Assembly (NCBI RefSeq): GCF_026847645.1
Contig: NZ_JAPSMC010000033.1
Location: 1-34,066 of the forward strand
Reading direction: 5' to 3'
Length of the DNA stretch: 34,066 bases
From: Anoxybacillus sp. J5B_2022
GTDB taxonomy: Bacteria > Bacillota > Bacilli > Bacillales > Anoxybacillaceae
Both the position numbers and the translations under genes were made by a program. Positions 7,553-16,980 of the stretch are shown in pieces (position 1 is the stretch's first letter; each line of letters starts with the position of its first letter). A model generated the notes under the pieces. It saw nothing but the letters and a program-made list of their open reading frames with translations. It was not told the origin of the DNA and did no database searches.

Positions 7553-8489
7553 AGCTGTACATCGCTTTATATTTTTTGTATTCTTCTTCCGAACATAATA
7601 CAAAATGTCCTGGCGTAATTTCGCGGAATTCAAGCAGCTCGCCTTCTTTATAGTTATGCTGCGATGGATCGTAAACGGTTCGTCTGCGCACCCGTTCTGT
7701 TTCTGGGTCTGGAAGCGGGATCGCTGACAACAACGCTTTTGTATACGGGTGAATCGGATTACGATACAATTCTTCCGCCTCAGCCAATTCAACCATTTTT
7801 CCGAAATACATGACGCCGATGCGGTCGCTAATGTATTTGACCATCGAAAGGTCGTGAGCAATAAATAGATAGGTTAACCCTTTTTCGCGCTGCAACTTTT
7901 TCATTAAGTTGACGACTTGCGCTTGAATCGATACGTCGAGCGCGGAAATCGGCTCATCGGCAATAATAAATTCCGGCTCTACGGCTAACGCGCGCGCAAT
8001 CCCGATCCGCTGGCGCTGGCCGCCGGAAAACTCGTGCGGATAACGGTTTGCATGTTCGCGATTCAATCCGACCGTTTCAAGCAGCTCATAGACGCGCTTC
8101 ATGCGCTCTTCTTTCGTTTTCGCTAGCCCATGAATGTCAATGCCTTCCGCAATAATATCAGCAACAGTCATTCGCGGATTGAGCGAAGCGTACGGGTCTT
8201 GGAAAATCATTTGCATTTTCCGCTTCAACTCTTTTAATTCTTGGGACGACTTTTTCGCATGAACGCTCACGCCGTTAAACAACACTTCCCCGTCCGTTGC
8301 TTGATATAGCCCGATAATCGTCCGTCCTGTCGTCGACTTTCCGCATCCAGACTCCCCTACAAGCCCAAGCGTTTCGCCTTTGTAAATATCAAACGTCACC
8401 CCGTCGACGGCTTTAATCACTTGCCCGTGCCCAACCGGGAAATATTGTTTTAAATTTTTAATTTCAATCAATTTTTGTTTTTCAGCCAT
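7551..8489 (-). CDS. oppF: Oligopeptide ABC transporter, ATP-binding protein OppF
   Basis: OppF is one of two ATPases that power oligopeptide import. Its 312 residues show the Walker A motif GESGCGKS (about 45-52), the ABC signature [14 protein letters not shown], Walker B with [10 protein letters not shown], and the switch histidine in IAHDLS. The C-terminal oligopeptide-transporter extension ([19 protein letters not shown]) identifies the Opp/Dpp class. The frame allows a GTG at 8498, but AAAGGAG is correctly spaced for the ATG at 8489. That ATG lies one base past the oppD stop codon, so the two are likely translationally coupled. It is the last gene of the operon. Confidence 0.95.
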   Translation of the reverse strand: MAEKQKLIEIKNLKQYFPVGHGQVIKAVDGVTFDIYKGETLGLVGESGCGKSTTGRTIIGLYQATDGEVLFNGVSVHAKKSSQELKELKRKMQMIFQDPYASLNPRMTVADIIAEGIDIHGLAKTKEERMKRVYELLETVGLNREHANRYPHEFSGGQRQRIGIARALAVEPEFIIADEPISALDVSIQAQVVNLMKKLQREKGLTYLFIAHDLSMVKYISDRIGVMYFGKMVELAEAEELYRNPIHPYTKALLSAIPLPDPETERVRRRTVYDPSQHNYKEGELLEFREITPGHFVLCSEEEYKKYKAMYS

Positions 8490-8490
8490 G

Positions 8491-9558
8491 TTATTCACTC
8501 TCCTTTACAATAACTGGTTGTGGATAGTTAGAGGAGAGTTGGCGCAACCGTTTCTTTACTGCTTCAGGTGGTTCTACTTTCGGTGCATCCGGATGAAGCA
8601 GCCACGTTGCGGCATAGTGTGTATCAGAAATTTTGAACATCGGTGGTTCTAGTTCAAAATCAATTTTCATCGCATATGGATTACGTGGAGCAAACGCATC
8701 CCCTTTTGGCGGATTCGTTAAATCCGGCGGTGTTCCTGGGATTGCCGCTAACTCCGCTTTATCATCGCTATCAAGGCTTGGCATCGAAGCGAGTAACCCC
8801 CATGTATATGGGTGTCTTGGGTCATAAAAAATTTCATCTACCGTTCCCATTTCCACAATTTTTCCTGCGTACATAACCGCCACGCGATCAGCAACGTTCG
8901 CAACGACACCTAAATCGTGCGTAATAAAAATGATTGACGTTCCCATTTTTTTCTGTAAATCTTTCATTAACTCTAAAATTTGCGCTTGAATCGTTACGTC
9001 CAATGCCGTCGTCGGTTCATCAGCAATAAGCAACTTCGGATTTGACGCTAACGCAACGGCAATCATCGCCCGCTGTCTCATCCCGCCGGAAAATTCGTGA
9101 GGGTATTGATTGACGCGCTTTTCAGGCATCGGAATACCGACAAGCCGAAGCAATTCAATCGCCCGTTCTTTAGCAGCTGCTTTGTCCATTTTTAAATGTT
9201 TGATTAATACTTCCATAATCTGATGTCCGACCTTCATTGTCGGGTTCAGCGATGTCATCGGGTCTTGGAAAATCATCCCGATATCTTTACCACGAATCGC
9301 TTCCATTTCTTTATCCGTTTTTTTCGCCAAATCTTCGCCGTTAAAAATAATTTGTCCGCTTTTAATTTTTCCAGGCGGCGTTGGAATTAAGCGCATAATC
9401 GTTTGCGACGTGACGCTTTTTCCTGAACCGGACTCCCCAACAATCGCCAACGTTTCCCCTTTATTCAAATGAAAGCTGACGCCGCGGACAGCTTGTACTT
9501 CTCCGCCATACGTTTGAAAGGATACTTGTAAGTCTTTTACCTCTAGTAACTTTTCCAT
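8491..9558 (-). CDS. oppD: Oligopeptide ABC transporter, ATP-binding protein OppD
   Basis: OppD is the partner ATPase of OppF at the cytoplasmic face. The 355-residue protein contains Walker A GESGSGKS (41-48), the Q-loop region MIFQDPMTSLNP, signature SGGMRQRAMIAVAL, Walker B LLIADEPTTALD and the switch motif ITHDLG. The C-terminal part (YDPRHPYTWGLLASMPSLD, then IPGTPPDL) is the conserved Opp/Dpp-type extension. An AAGGGGTGAAGAC Shine-Dalgarno precedes the ATG. It lies 11 bases after oppC. Confidence 0.96.
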   Translation of the reverse strand: MEKLLEVKDLQVSFQTYGGEVQAVRGVSFHLNKGETLAIVGESGSGKSVTSQTIMRLIPTPPGKIKSGQIIFNGEDLAKKTDKEMEAIRGKDIGMIFQDPMTSLNPTMKVGHQIMEVLIKHLKMDKAAAKERAIELLRLVGIPMPEKRVNQYPHEFSGGMRQRAMIAVALASNPKLLIADEPTTALDVTIQAQILELMKDLQKKMGTSIIFITHDLGVVANVADRVAVMYAGKIVEMGTVDEIFYDPRHPYTWGLLASMPSLDSDDKAELAAIPGTPPDLTNPPKGDAFAPRNPYAMKIDFELEPPMFKISDTHYAATWLLHPDAPKVEPPEAVKKRLRQLSSNYPQPVIVKESE

Positions 9559-9569
9559 GTCTTCACCCC

Positions 9570-10487
9570 TTACTTACGCAATCTTGGATCTAATGCGTCA
9601 CGCAACCCGTCACCGACAACGTTAAACGCAAAAATCGTTAAGCAAATGAACGTAGCCGGGAAGAATAGACGCCATGGATAATATTGCAATGCTTGTACCC
9701 CTTCAGAAGCCATCGTTCCCCAGCTCGCTAAAGGTTGTGGCACCCCAAGACCTAAGTAGCTTAAAAACGCCTCAGTAAAAATGGCAGATGGAATCGATAA
9801 TGTCAATGTGACAAGAATTGGTCCCATCGCGTTTGGAATTAAATGCTTAAACATAATTCTTGATGTACTTGCCCCGAGCGTTTGCGCCGCTAGTACATAC
9901 TCTTGGCTTTTCAGCTGAAGAACTTGTCCGCGAACGATACGCGCCATGTTAATCCATCCGGTAATCGTCATCGCTAAAATCATCGTGCCTAACCCTTGCC
10001 CTAACACGACCATTAATAAAATAACTAAAAGCAAGTAAGGAACCGCCCATAAAATATCGGCAATGCGCATCATAATATCGTCCGTTTTGCCGCCGCGGAA
10101 TCCGGCAATTCCTCCCCAAAGAACACCGATGAATAAATCGATTAACGCTGCTGCTAGTCCGATGAATAACGAAATGCGCGCCCCATACCATGTCCGCGTG
10201 AAAATGTCGCGACCAAGGTCGTCTGTTCCAAACCAATGTTCTGCAGAAGGCGGTTTGTTTGTATTCATTAAGTCGTTTGTAGAATAATCGTATTTCGTCA
10301 TATGTGGACCGAAAATCGCCATAAACACTAAAAGAACTAACAATATTAATCCAAACATCGCTAATTTATTTTTACGGAAACGAATCGAAACGTCTTTCCA
10401 AAAGGACAAGCTCGGCTTCGAAATTTTTTCCGCTTCACTTAAATCAACCGATGCAGGCTGAAACATTTCTTTCGGAAATTGCTGCAT
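9570..10487 (-). CDS. oppC: Oligopeptide ABC transporter, permease OppC
   Basis: OppC is one of the two membrane-spanning permease subunits. Its 305 residues start with a cytoplasmic N-terminal tail and a first transmembrane helix (about 44-62). An extracellular loop with HWFGTDDLGRDIFTRTWYGAR, typical of OppC/DppC, follows. Five further helices come next, with the EAA-type coupling loop EYVLAAQTLGASTSRIMFKHLIPN. GAAAGGAGAGTAATC precedes the ATG. It is separated from oppB by only two bases. Confidence 0.96.
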   Translation of the reverse strand: MQQFPKEMFQPASVDLSEAEKISKPSLSFWKDVSIRFRKNKLAMFGLILLVLLVFMAIFGPHMTKYDYSTNDLMNTNKPPSAEHWFGTDDLGRDIFTRTWYGARISLFIGLAAALIDLFIGVLWGGIAGFRGGKTDDIMMRIADILWAVPYLLLVILLMVVLGQGLGTMILAMTITGWINMARIVRGQVLQLKSQEYVLAAQTLGASTSRIMFKHLIPNAMGPILVTLTLSIPSAIFTEAFLSYLGLGVPQPLASWGTMASEGVQALQYYPWRLFFPATFICLTIFAFNVVGDGLRDALDPRLRK

Positions 10488-10489
10488 GA

Positions 10490-11425
10490 TTACTCTCCTT
10501 TCTTGCCACCGGCTAACTTAATGCGTGGATCAATTAAGCCATAGGCAATATCCACTAGTAGAACAGAGAATAGGAGTAAAATGCTATAAAAGACAGTGAC
10601 TCCCATAATCGTTGTATAGTCACGGTTCGAGATACTCAATACAAACTGGCTACCAAGCCCTGGAATACCAAAGATTTTTTCGATAACGAAGCTTCCTGTT
10701 AAAACAGCGGCAGATAACGGTCCTAGGTAGGTAACAACCGGTAATAAAGCGTTGCGGATCGCATGCTTCACCGTAATTTGCCCTTTCGAAAGTCCTTTCG
10801 CTTTTGCCGTGCGAATGTAGTCGTTGCTTAATACTTCAAGCATGCTGGAACGAGTAAGGCGGGCAATAAATGCCATCGGTGTCGCGGCAAGCGCCAATGC
10901 TGGCAATACGGTATGTTGGAGCGATTCCCAGCGAGCCACAGGGAACAGTCCTAGCTTAATGGCTAACACATATTGTAAAAGGGATGCCATAATAAAACTT
11001 GGAACGGATATGCCGAGAACGGCAAAAATCATGGCCCCATAGTCTTGCCATTTGTTATGATTTAAGGCAGCAATAACCCCTAATAAAATACCGAGGCTAA
11101 CCGCTAACAATAACGATTCCATTCCAAGGAAAAAGGAAACTGGGAAGCCGTCATTAATTAAATCGTTGACCGTTTGGCCTTTATATTTGAAGGAAGGACC
11201 GAAATCCCATTTCGCAATCGAAACTAAGTAATCAAAATATTGATTATACCAAGGGCGATCAAGTCCATAATATTCATTCAAATTTTTCTCAATTTCCGGA
11301 GGCAATTTTTTCTCGCCAGAAAATGGTCCCCCCGGTGCGGCTCTCATTAAAAAGAACGTAGCGGTAATAATTAAAAAAAGCGATAGCAAGATGGACAGTA
11401 ACCGTCTAGATATATACCGCAACAT
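10490..11425 (-). CDS. oppB: Oligopeptide ABC transporter, permease OppB
   Basis: OppB pairs with OppC to form the peptide channel. The 311-residue product has a first transmembrane helix with [22 protein letters not shown] and the family motif APGGPF. The remaining helices include the coupling loop [24 protein letters not shown]. The frame extends 23 codons further upstream, but GGAGGTGTTTCAAT is spaced for the ATG at 11425, and the extra residues have no family likeness. The upstream gap to oppA (87 bases) contains a perfect 36-bp palindrome. Confidence 0.95.
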   Translation of the reverse strand: MLRYISRRLLSILLSLFLIITATFFLMRAAPGGPFSGEKKLPPEIEKNLNEYYGLDRPWYNQYFDYLVSIAKWDFGPSFKYKGQTVNDLINDGFPVSFFLGMESLLLAVSLGILLGVIAALNHNKWQDYGAMIFAVLGISVPSFIMASLLQYVLAIKLGLFPVARWESLQHTVLPALALAATPMAFIARLTRSSMLEVLSNDYIRTAKAKGLSKGQITVKHAIRNALLPVVTYLGPLSAAVLTGSFVIEKIFGIPGLGSQFVLSISNRDYTTIMGVTVFYSILLLFSVLLVDIAYGLIDPRIKLAGGKKGE

Positions 11426-11468
11426 ATTGAAACACCTCCATTTTTTTGCAAATACTCTATATCGCGAA

Positions 11469-11504
11469 ATGAAGGTATATGGGAAATTTCCCATATACCT
11501 TCAT
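11469..11504. repeat. Perfect 36-bp palindrome between oppA and oppB
   Basis: Two 18-base arms (11469-11486 and 11487-11504) are exactly complementary with no mismatch. In the opp transcript they form a long hairpin 9 bases after the oppA stop codon. No T run follows on the minus strand, so it is not a standard full terminator. Structures at this place in other opp operons protect or partly terminate the oppA message so that the binding protein exceeds the membrane parts. That role is inferred here. Confidence 0.8.
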
Positions 11505-11512
11505 CCACCTTC

Positions 11513-13153
11513 TTATTCAAAATATGCCCACTTGAATTGGACGTCGCCAAGACCAGATACTTCGACACCTTTTAAGTTGTCTTTTTGCACCCAAGTGTTT
11601 GTGTAGAAGTAAATTGGTGCAACTGGAAGTTCATCCATTAAGATTGTTTCTGCATCTTTTAACATTTGTTTCCGTTTTTCTGGATCTTTTTCTTTTTGCG
11701 AGTCAATCAACAATTGTTTGTATTTCGGATTTTCCCAGTTTGTATCGTTGTTGCCGCCTTTTTTGTCACGGAACAATTCTAAGAAGTTGATTGGATCGTT
11801 AAAGTCACCTAACCAACCCATCCGGCCAACTTGATAATCTCCAGAATGCAACTTATCGATGTAAACGTTCCATTCAGCGTTTTCAAGTTTTACTTCGATA
11901 CCTAAGTTTTTCTTCCACATGTCTTGGATCGCTTGAGCGATTTTCGCATGTGCTTCGTTTGTGTTAAACGAATATGTGATTGGCGGTAATTGTTTCACAT
12001 CTTTTAAGCCAAGCTCTTCTAATCCTTTTTTCAAATATTCTTTCGCTTTTTCCACATCGTTGTCTTTGAAGTAGCCTTCTTTGTTCTCTGGGAACATTGT
12101 TGGTGGCACAGCCGCCATCGCTGGAACTTGCTCACCTTTTGTAATGTTTTCGACAATCGCCTTACGGTCAATTGCATATGTGAGCGCCTTACGAATATTT
12201 ACGTTGTTGAATGGCGCTTTCTCTGTGTTAAATTTTAACCAATATGTGCCCGCAATCGGTTGCACATGAAGCTTACCTTCTTGTTTTAATTGCGGAAGCG
12301 CATCTGTTGGTAAATAGCCTGTTGGTGAACCTGCCCAGTCTAACTCACCGTTGTTGAACATCGAAAGTTCTGTGTTTGGATCGTTAACCATCGACATGCT
12401 GATTTTTGTAAGTTTTACGTTTTTCGCATCCCAATATGTTTCGTTCTTTTCAAGAACGATTTTATTGTTATGCTCCCATGTTACCATTTTGAACGGTCCG
12501 TTAGATGTGTAGTCAGGACCAGCATTTTTGTACCAATTTGGATTTTTTTGTGCAATTTTACTATTTACCGGATAGTAAGTATAGAACGCTGTTAGCTCTA
12601 AGAAATAAGGTGTTGGGTTTTCAAGTGTTACTTGCAATGTTTTTTCGTCAAGCGCTTTGACGCCAACATCTTCTGCTTTTGCTTTTCCTTCGTTAAACGC
12701 TTGACCGTTTTTGATGTAGTAAAGTTGATAAGCGTATTGCGATTGGTTTTTCGGATCAAGCGCCCATTTCCACGCATACTCAAAGTCTTGCGCAGTGACA
12801 GGGTCACCGTTCGTCCATTTTGCATCGCGCAATTTGAACGTGTACGTTGTTAAGTCATCAGAAACATCATAGCTTTCTGCTGCTGCCAATTTCGGTTTGC
12901 CGTTTTTGATGACCGTCAACCCTTCAAACGTTTGGCGCAACACAGTACCAGAAGTCGAGTCGTTCGCTAAACCTGGATGTAAAGAGAACGGCTCAGTGTT
13001 AATGTTCACGCGCAATTCTTGCGGAACATCTGCTTTCTTCTCTCCTCCTGCTTTTTCGCCAGCAGATTCTTTTTTGTTAAATCCGCCGCACGCAGCAAGA
13101 AAGACGCTTAGCACTAGCATGAGGCTAAACAAAAGCGATAGTCTTTTCTTCAA
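11513..13153 (-). CDS. oppA: Oligopeptide-binding lipoprotein OppA
   Basis: OppA captures extracellular peptides and hands them to OppBC. The 546-residue product opens with a lipoprotein signal peptide: basic MKKR, a hydrophobic core and the lipobox LAAC with Cys22 as the lipid anchor. A Lys/Glu-rich linker and a solute-binding family 5 domain follow (TFEGLTVIKNG, YTFKLRDAKWTNGDPVTAQDFEYAWKW in two parts, and IRKALTYAIDRKAIVENI). The start codon is TTG at 13153, preceded by AGGGGGGAAATCCA; no nearby in-frame ATG fits. First gene of the opp operon, with a long upstream control region. Confidence 0.96.
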   Translation of the reverse strand: MKKRLSLLFSLMLVLSVFLAACGGFNKKESAGEKAGGEKKADVPQELRVNINTEPFSLHPGLANDSTSGTVLRQTFEGLTVIKNGKPKLAAAESYDVSDDLTTYTFKLRDAKWTNGDPVTAQDFEYAWKWALDPKNQSQYAYQLYYIKNGQAFNEGKAKAEDVGVKALDEKTLQVTLENPTPYFLELTAFYTYYPVNSKIAQKNPNWYKNAGPDYTSNGPFKMVTWEHNNKIVLEKNETYWDAKNVKLTKISMSMVNDPNTELSMFNNGELDWAGSPTGYLPTDALPQLKQEGKLHVQPIAGTYWLKFNTEKAPFNNVNIRKALTYAIDRKAIVENITKGEQVPAMAAVPPTMFPENKEGYFKDNDVEKAKEYLKKGLEELGLKDVKQLPPITYSFNTNEAHAKIAQAIQDMWKKNLGIEVKLENAEWNVYIDKLHSGDYQVGRMGWLGDFNDPINFLELFRDKKGGNNDTNWENPKYKQLLIDSQKEKDPEKRKQMLKDAETILMDELPVAPIYFYTNTWVQKDNLKGVEVSGLGDVQFKWAYFE

Positions 13154-13184
13154 TGGATTTCCCCCCTAAAAAATTTTTTATATG

Positions 13185-13216
13185 CAAAAGTCCGGCGTCA
13201 AAACGCGGAACTTTTG
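13185..13216 (-). promoter_or_regulatory. Hairpin in the oppA leader
   Basis: CAAAAG-type arms at 13185-13198 and 13203-13216 pair with a one-base offset to form a stem in the oppA 5' leader, about 30 bases before the start codon. An A6T6 stretch follows it on the minus strand. It could stabilise the message or act as a weak attenuator; which one cannot be decided by reading. Confidence 0.4.
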
Positions 13217-13266
13217 TTCATAATATGGATACGTTGTCGACAAATTATGTATTGCCCTCTCGTCTG

Positions 13267-13281
13267 ATTTATCAGAATATT
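13267..13281. promoter_or_regulatory. CodY-box-like site upstream of oppA
   Basis: ATTTATCAGAATATT differs from the CodY consensus AATTTTCWGAAAATT at 3 of 15 positions. It lies in the oppA leader. CodY control of opp is known in B. subtilis; binding here is inferred. Confidence 0.45.
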
Positions 13282-13344
13282 TTACCTGTGTTTTATTATA
13301 AACGTTATTAATATATTTGAAAAGATTTTTTGTTACATTTTTAT

Positions 13345-13359
13345 GTTTTCTGAATTTTA
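13345..13359. promoter_or_regulatory. Second, weaker CodY-box-like site upstream of oppA
   Basis: TGTTTTCTGAATTTT matches the CodY consensus at 11 of 15 positions, including the TTTTCTGAA core. It lies about 50 bases downstream of the proposed opp promoter, a place where a bound protein could block elongation. Confidence 0.35.
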
Positions 13360-13406
13360 TTTTTATTGGGATTGTTTATTTAACTTCATTTTTTCAGCTA
13401 GTTAGC

Positions 13407-13435
13407 ATTTTATAGTGTTTTTCGGCAAATGTAAA
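13407..13435 (-). promoter_or_regulatory. Sigma-A promoter of the opp operon
   Basis: On the minus strand a -35 TTTACA (13430-13435) and a -10 TAAAAT (13407-13412) are separated by 17 bases, each matching consensus at 5 of 6. The implied transcript starts near 13400, leaving a leader of about 245 bases. A second TATAAT at 13294-13299 lacks a good -35. Confidence 0.6.
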
Positions 13436-13459
13436 TGATAAAATTTTACAATTATAAAA

Positions 13460-13473
13460 ATAAAGCGCTTACA
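13460..13473. promoter_or_regulatory. cre-like site (CcpA) upstream of the opp promoter
   Basis: ATAAAGCGCTTACA contains the AAGCGCTT core and one perfect half (TGTAAGCG on the minus strand), and differs from the cre consensus TGWAAGCGCTTWCA only in two bases of the other half. Its centre is about 66 bases upstream of the predicted opp start, where cre sites in Bacillus more often activate than repress. Confidence 0.5.
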
Positions 13474-13637
13474 TCCTATGTTTTTACTTTAGGTTCAAAA
13501 ATGATAAGCGTTCGGTTTCTTTTTATAATTAGTTGGACACATCACAAAAATTAGTTTTTTAAAAATAATTTCTGAAATAAGATATTTAGGGAATGAAATT
13601 ATTAAAAAACACTTTGCAATAAAAAAATTAGTCTTCC

Positions 13638-13666
13638 TTGCATAAACAGAAATGTTGTTTTAGAAT
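13638..13666 (+). promoter_or_regulatory. Sigma-A promoter of trpS
   Basis: TTGCAT (13638-13643) and TAGAAT (13661-13666) are separated by exactly 17 bases. The promoter lies just ahead of the T-box leader, with a start expected near 13673. Confidence 0.7.
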
Positions 13667-13672
13667 GAAGTA

Positions 13673-14954
<1,282 letters not shown>

Positions 14955-14987
14955 AGCAAGCCGGTTCATTTGGCTTGCTTTTTTATT
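14955..14987 (+). terminator. Intrinsic terminator of trpS
   Basis: AGCAAGCC (14955-14962) pairs with GGCTTGCT (14972-14979) around a 9-base loop and is followed by a run of T. It starts right after the trpS stop codon. Confidence 0.88.
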
Positions 14988-15022
14988 AGAAAAAATTCTT
15001 TTTCAAATAGGGAACATTTCTG

Positions 15023-15763
15023 TTAATTTACCCGTGGTTCTTGTTCCATTTCCCATAATTTCTCAAAAAATGGTTGTCCTTTAACAAGTTTTTCGCATAA
15101 TTGCATATGCTTTTCCGACCAGCCGTACTTTGCTTCTTCGTATAAATGGTGCCATGCTTCTTCAAACGACATTTGCTGGATCGACGGATATTTATGCGGG
15201 GCCCACTCTGTATACCAATAGCGCACTTCGGCGACATTTTTCGTCGAATAGAGCTGATCGAGGGCCATAAATAGTAACTGCTTTAGCTGACGTTCTTTGC
15301 GCGTTAATCCGCTCATTAACTCAGGTGCTGGGGATAAAATATGGTGCTCTTTTTCATATGCAGGGAGCGGATACGCTTCTTCTTGCTGCTCAGCGACCAT
15401 TTCATAAACGAGCTGCTCTTGTCTTGGAATGAGCCGGCTTTTTCGAATTGGGATGTTGTAGCCGATCGTATCGACGGCGAGAATCCCCTTTCCGTCGGTA
15501 ATCACGAAACAATAATCCAGCTGAATCCGTTCATGGTTTTTTCGTACGTACGCTTTTTGATAGACGTCATCAAGAAGCTGCTGCGGAATTTCCGATAAAC
15601 TATTTTCAATATAATGAAATAAGGCAGAAGATACTTTCAGCAGCGGCACTTGATCTAACAACTCAACTTGGTCATCTTTTCGCCATTCATGAAAGTGACA
15701 GACGTTATATCCGTTTTCTTCTCCTTCAAACCAGTTCACCCAAATATCATGAAGATATAACAT
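15023..15763 (-). CDS. yjbA: UPF0736 family protein YjbA
   Basis: The 246-residue protein closely resembles B. subtilis YjbA as I remember it. Examples are the N-terminal [20 protein letters not shown], the middle [17 protein letters not shown], and the C-terminal [10 protein letters not shown]. It has no signal peptide or membrane segment and no known catalytic motif; it is rich in Trp, Tyr and Glu. Its function is unknown. The frame can begin at a GTG at 15778, but GAGGGG is spaced for the ATG at 15763, which gives the conserved start. It converges on trpS, and no clear terminator of its own was seen. Confidence 0.93.
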   Translation of the reverse strand: MLYLHDIWVNWFEGEENGYNVCHFHEWRKDDQVELLDQVPLLKVSSALFHYIENSLSEIPQQLLDDVYQKAYVRKNHERIQLDYCFVITDGKGILAVDTIGYNIPIRKSRLIPRQEQLVYEMVAEQQEEAYPLPAYEKEHHILSPAPELMSGLTRKERQLKQLLFMALDQLYSTKNVAEVRYWYTEWAPHKYPSIQQMSFEEAWHHLYEEAKYGWSEKHMQLCEKLVKGQPFFEKLWEMEQEPRVN

Positions 15764-15849
15764 AACGATACCCCTCACTTCAAAAACTATTTGTCCATCA
15801 GTATAGGCATAGGGAGATTATTTTATTCCACGACACCCTTTTTTATCCA

Positions 15850-16053
15850 TTACTCTTGTTGTGAAGGAAAATAAAGGCTCAACCACATAATCAGCATGCC
15901 AATTGGTAATAAATAACATTCGATTCGTGTACTAATAAAGCGAAAATATTCGAGCCACCCTCGTTCCCCTGTAAGAAGGTTCAAGTAAGCGATCGAGGTG
16001 ACCCCTCCAATCACTGACAAGCCAAAACCGACTAAATAACTAAAAACTCGCAT
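15850..16053 (-). CDS. Small membrane protein, two transmembrane segments, unknown
   Basis: This 67-residue protein has two hydrophobic helices (about residues 4-27 and 45-62). They are joined by a loop with GERGWLEYF and RIE, and a short polar tail (FPSQQE) follows. The Shine-Dalgarno TGGAGGAAAACG is excellent and strongly supports real translation from the ATG at 16053. It lies between yjaZ and yjbA on the same strand. I see no family signature and cannot assign a role. Confidence 0.75.
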   Translation of the reverse strand: MRVFSYLVGFGLSVIGGVTSIAYLNLLTGERGWLEYFRFISTRIECYLLPIGMLIMWLSLYFPSQQE

Positions 16054-16120
16054 CGTTTTCCTCCATCACCTTGTCCTATTTCTACATATATGTGTAAAAA
16101 AAGACGGTGATGACGACCTT

Positions 16121-16891
16121 TTATTCGCCGAAACGAGAAAGTTGAACGATGCGTTCTGACGGAATTTCCATTAGTTTAGAAAAATTCTCTCCTTTTTGCA
16201 ACGCTTGACGAACGATACCATAGCCGACCGCATAACCAAGCAATGGAGGATACCAACCGCGCCCGTAAAGAAGACGGTCGTGCAATGAATGAGAGGGTGG
16301 AATCGACTGATGAGGCGCAACATATTTTCGCCAAAACTTACGCAATTCATCATCCGAATAATACGTCGTCCACTTCGCTTCGTATGCTTTGCCGACAAAT
16401 TGACCAACCGCCTGCTCGGCAAGCCCTTCTAAAATGATGCCATCGAGCAGCGTATACTCTTCTTTCGGCTGTTTCTCTAGCCGGCAAACGTGATTATATT
16501 CGTGCGTCAAGACAGCGGCGATTTCTTTCGTTTCATGATGCGGTAATAAAAATAAAAAGAGCTTATCGTGGTAGGCAAGCCCCCCTTTGCTGTTGAAATC
16601 GCGCGCGAGTTTTCGGTTCCGGGCATTCGCCGGAAAAATAAAAATAGGGATATCCGGTCCGTTCCAGCGCTTGCGCAGCTGTTGATATAACGCATCCACA
16701 CGTTCCCATATTCTTTTTTGCTTCATTTCGGTTACCGTTTCTGTCACCTTTTCTGTCGAGGAATACATTCCGTGATGAGTGAGATGAAGATAAATACCGC
16801 GGGCCGTTGCATGTTCAAAGTAAGGAGTAAGCCGTTCGCATAGTTTTAGCGGGTGTTTTTCTAACCATTCGTCTGTCCGAACAATCGGCAC
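16121..16891 (-). CDS. yjaZ: Putative zinc-dependent protease YjaZ (DUF2268)
   Basis: The 256-residue product carries the zinc-protease motif HEYNH at residues 130-134. A downstream ILEGLAEQ segment (about 153-160) follows, whose glutamate could be the third ligand, as in gluzincin-like DUF2268 proteins. There is no signal peptide, so it is probably cytoplasmic. The start is GTG at 16891, preceded by AAAGGAGG at good spacing; no in-frame ATG is better. Its position upstream of fabF matches yjaZ of B. subtilis. The substrate is unknown. Confidence 0.87.
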   Translation of the reverse strand: MPIVRTDEWLEKHPLKLCERLTPYFEHATARGIYLHLTHHGMYSSTEKVTETVTEMKQKRIWERVDALYQQLRKRWNGPDIPIFIFPANARNRKLARDFNSKGGLAYHDKLFLFLLPHHETKEIAAVLTHEYNHVCRLEKQPKEEYTLLDGIILEGLAEQAVGQFVGKAYEAKWTTYYSDDELRKFWRKYVAPHQSIPPSHSLHDRLLYGRGWYPPLLGYAVGYGIVRQALQKGENFSKLMEIPSERIVQLSRFGE

Positions 16892-16940
16892 ACCGTTCCC
16901 TCCTTTCCCCTTATTGTATGTTAGGGAAGGAAAAGGGGTG

Positions 16941-16972
16941 AAAAAAGCGATCTCGCGTTTTGCCGAGATCGC
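16941..16972 (-). terminator. Intrinsic terminator of fabH-fabF
   Basis: A 9-bp GC-rich stem (16947-16955 with 16964-16972) is followed on the minus strand by six T residues. It lies 8 bases past the fabF stop codon. Confidence 0.9.
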
Positions 16973-16980
16973 CTTTTCGG

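Noticed and set aside
11426-11494. 23-residue N-terminal extension of oppB
   Set aside because: The residues run through the oppB ribosome binding site and part of the intergenic palindrome; the ATG at 11425 is properly spaced and gives the family N-terminus.
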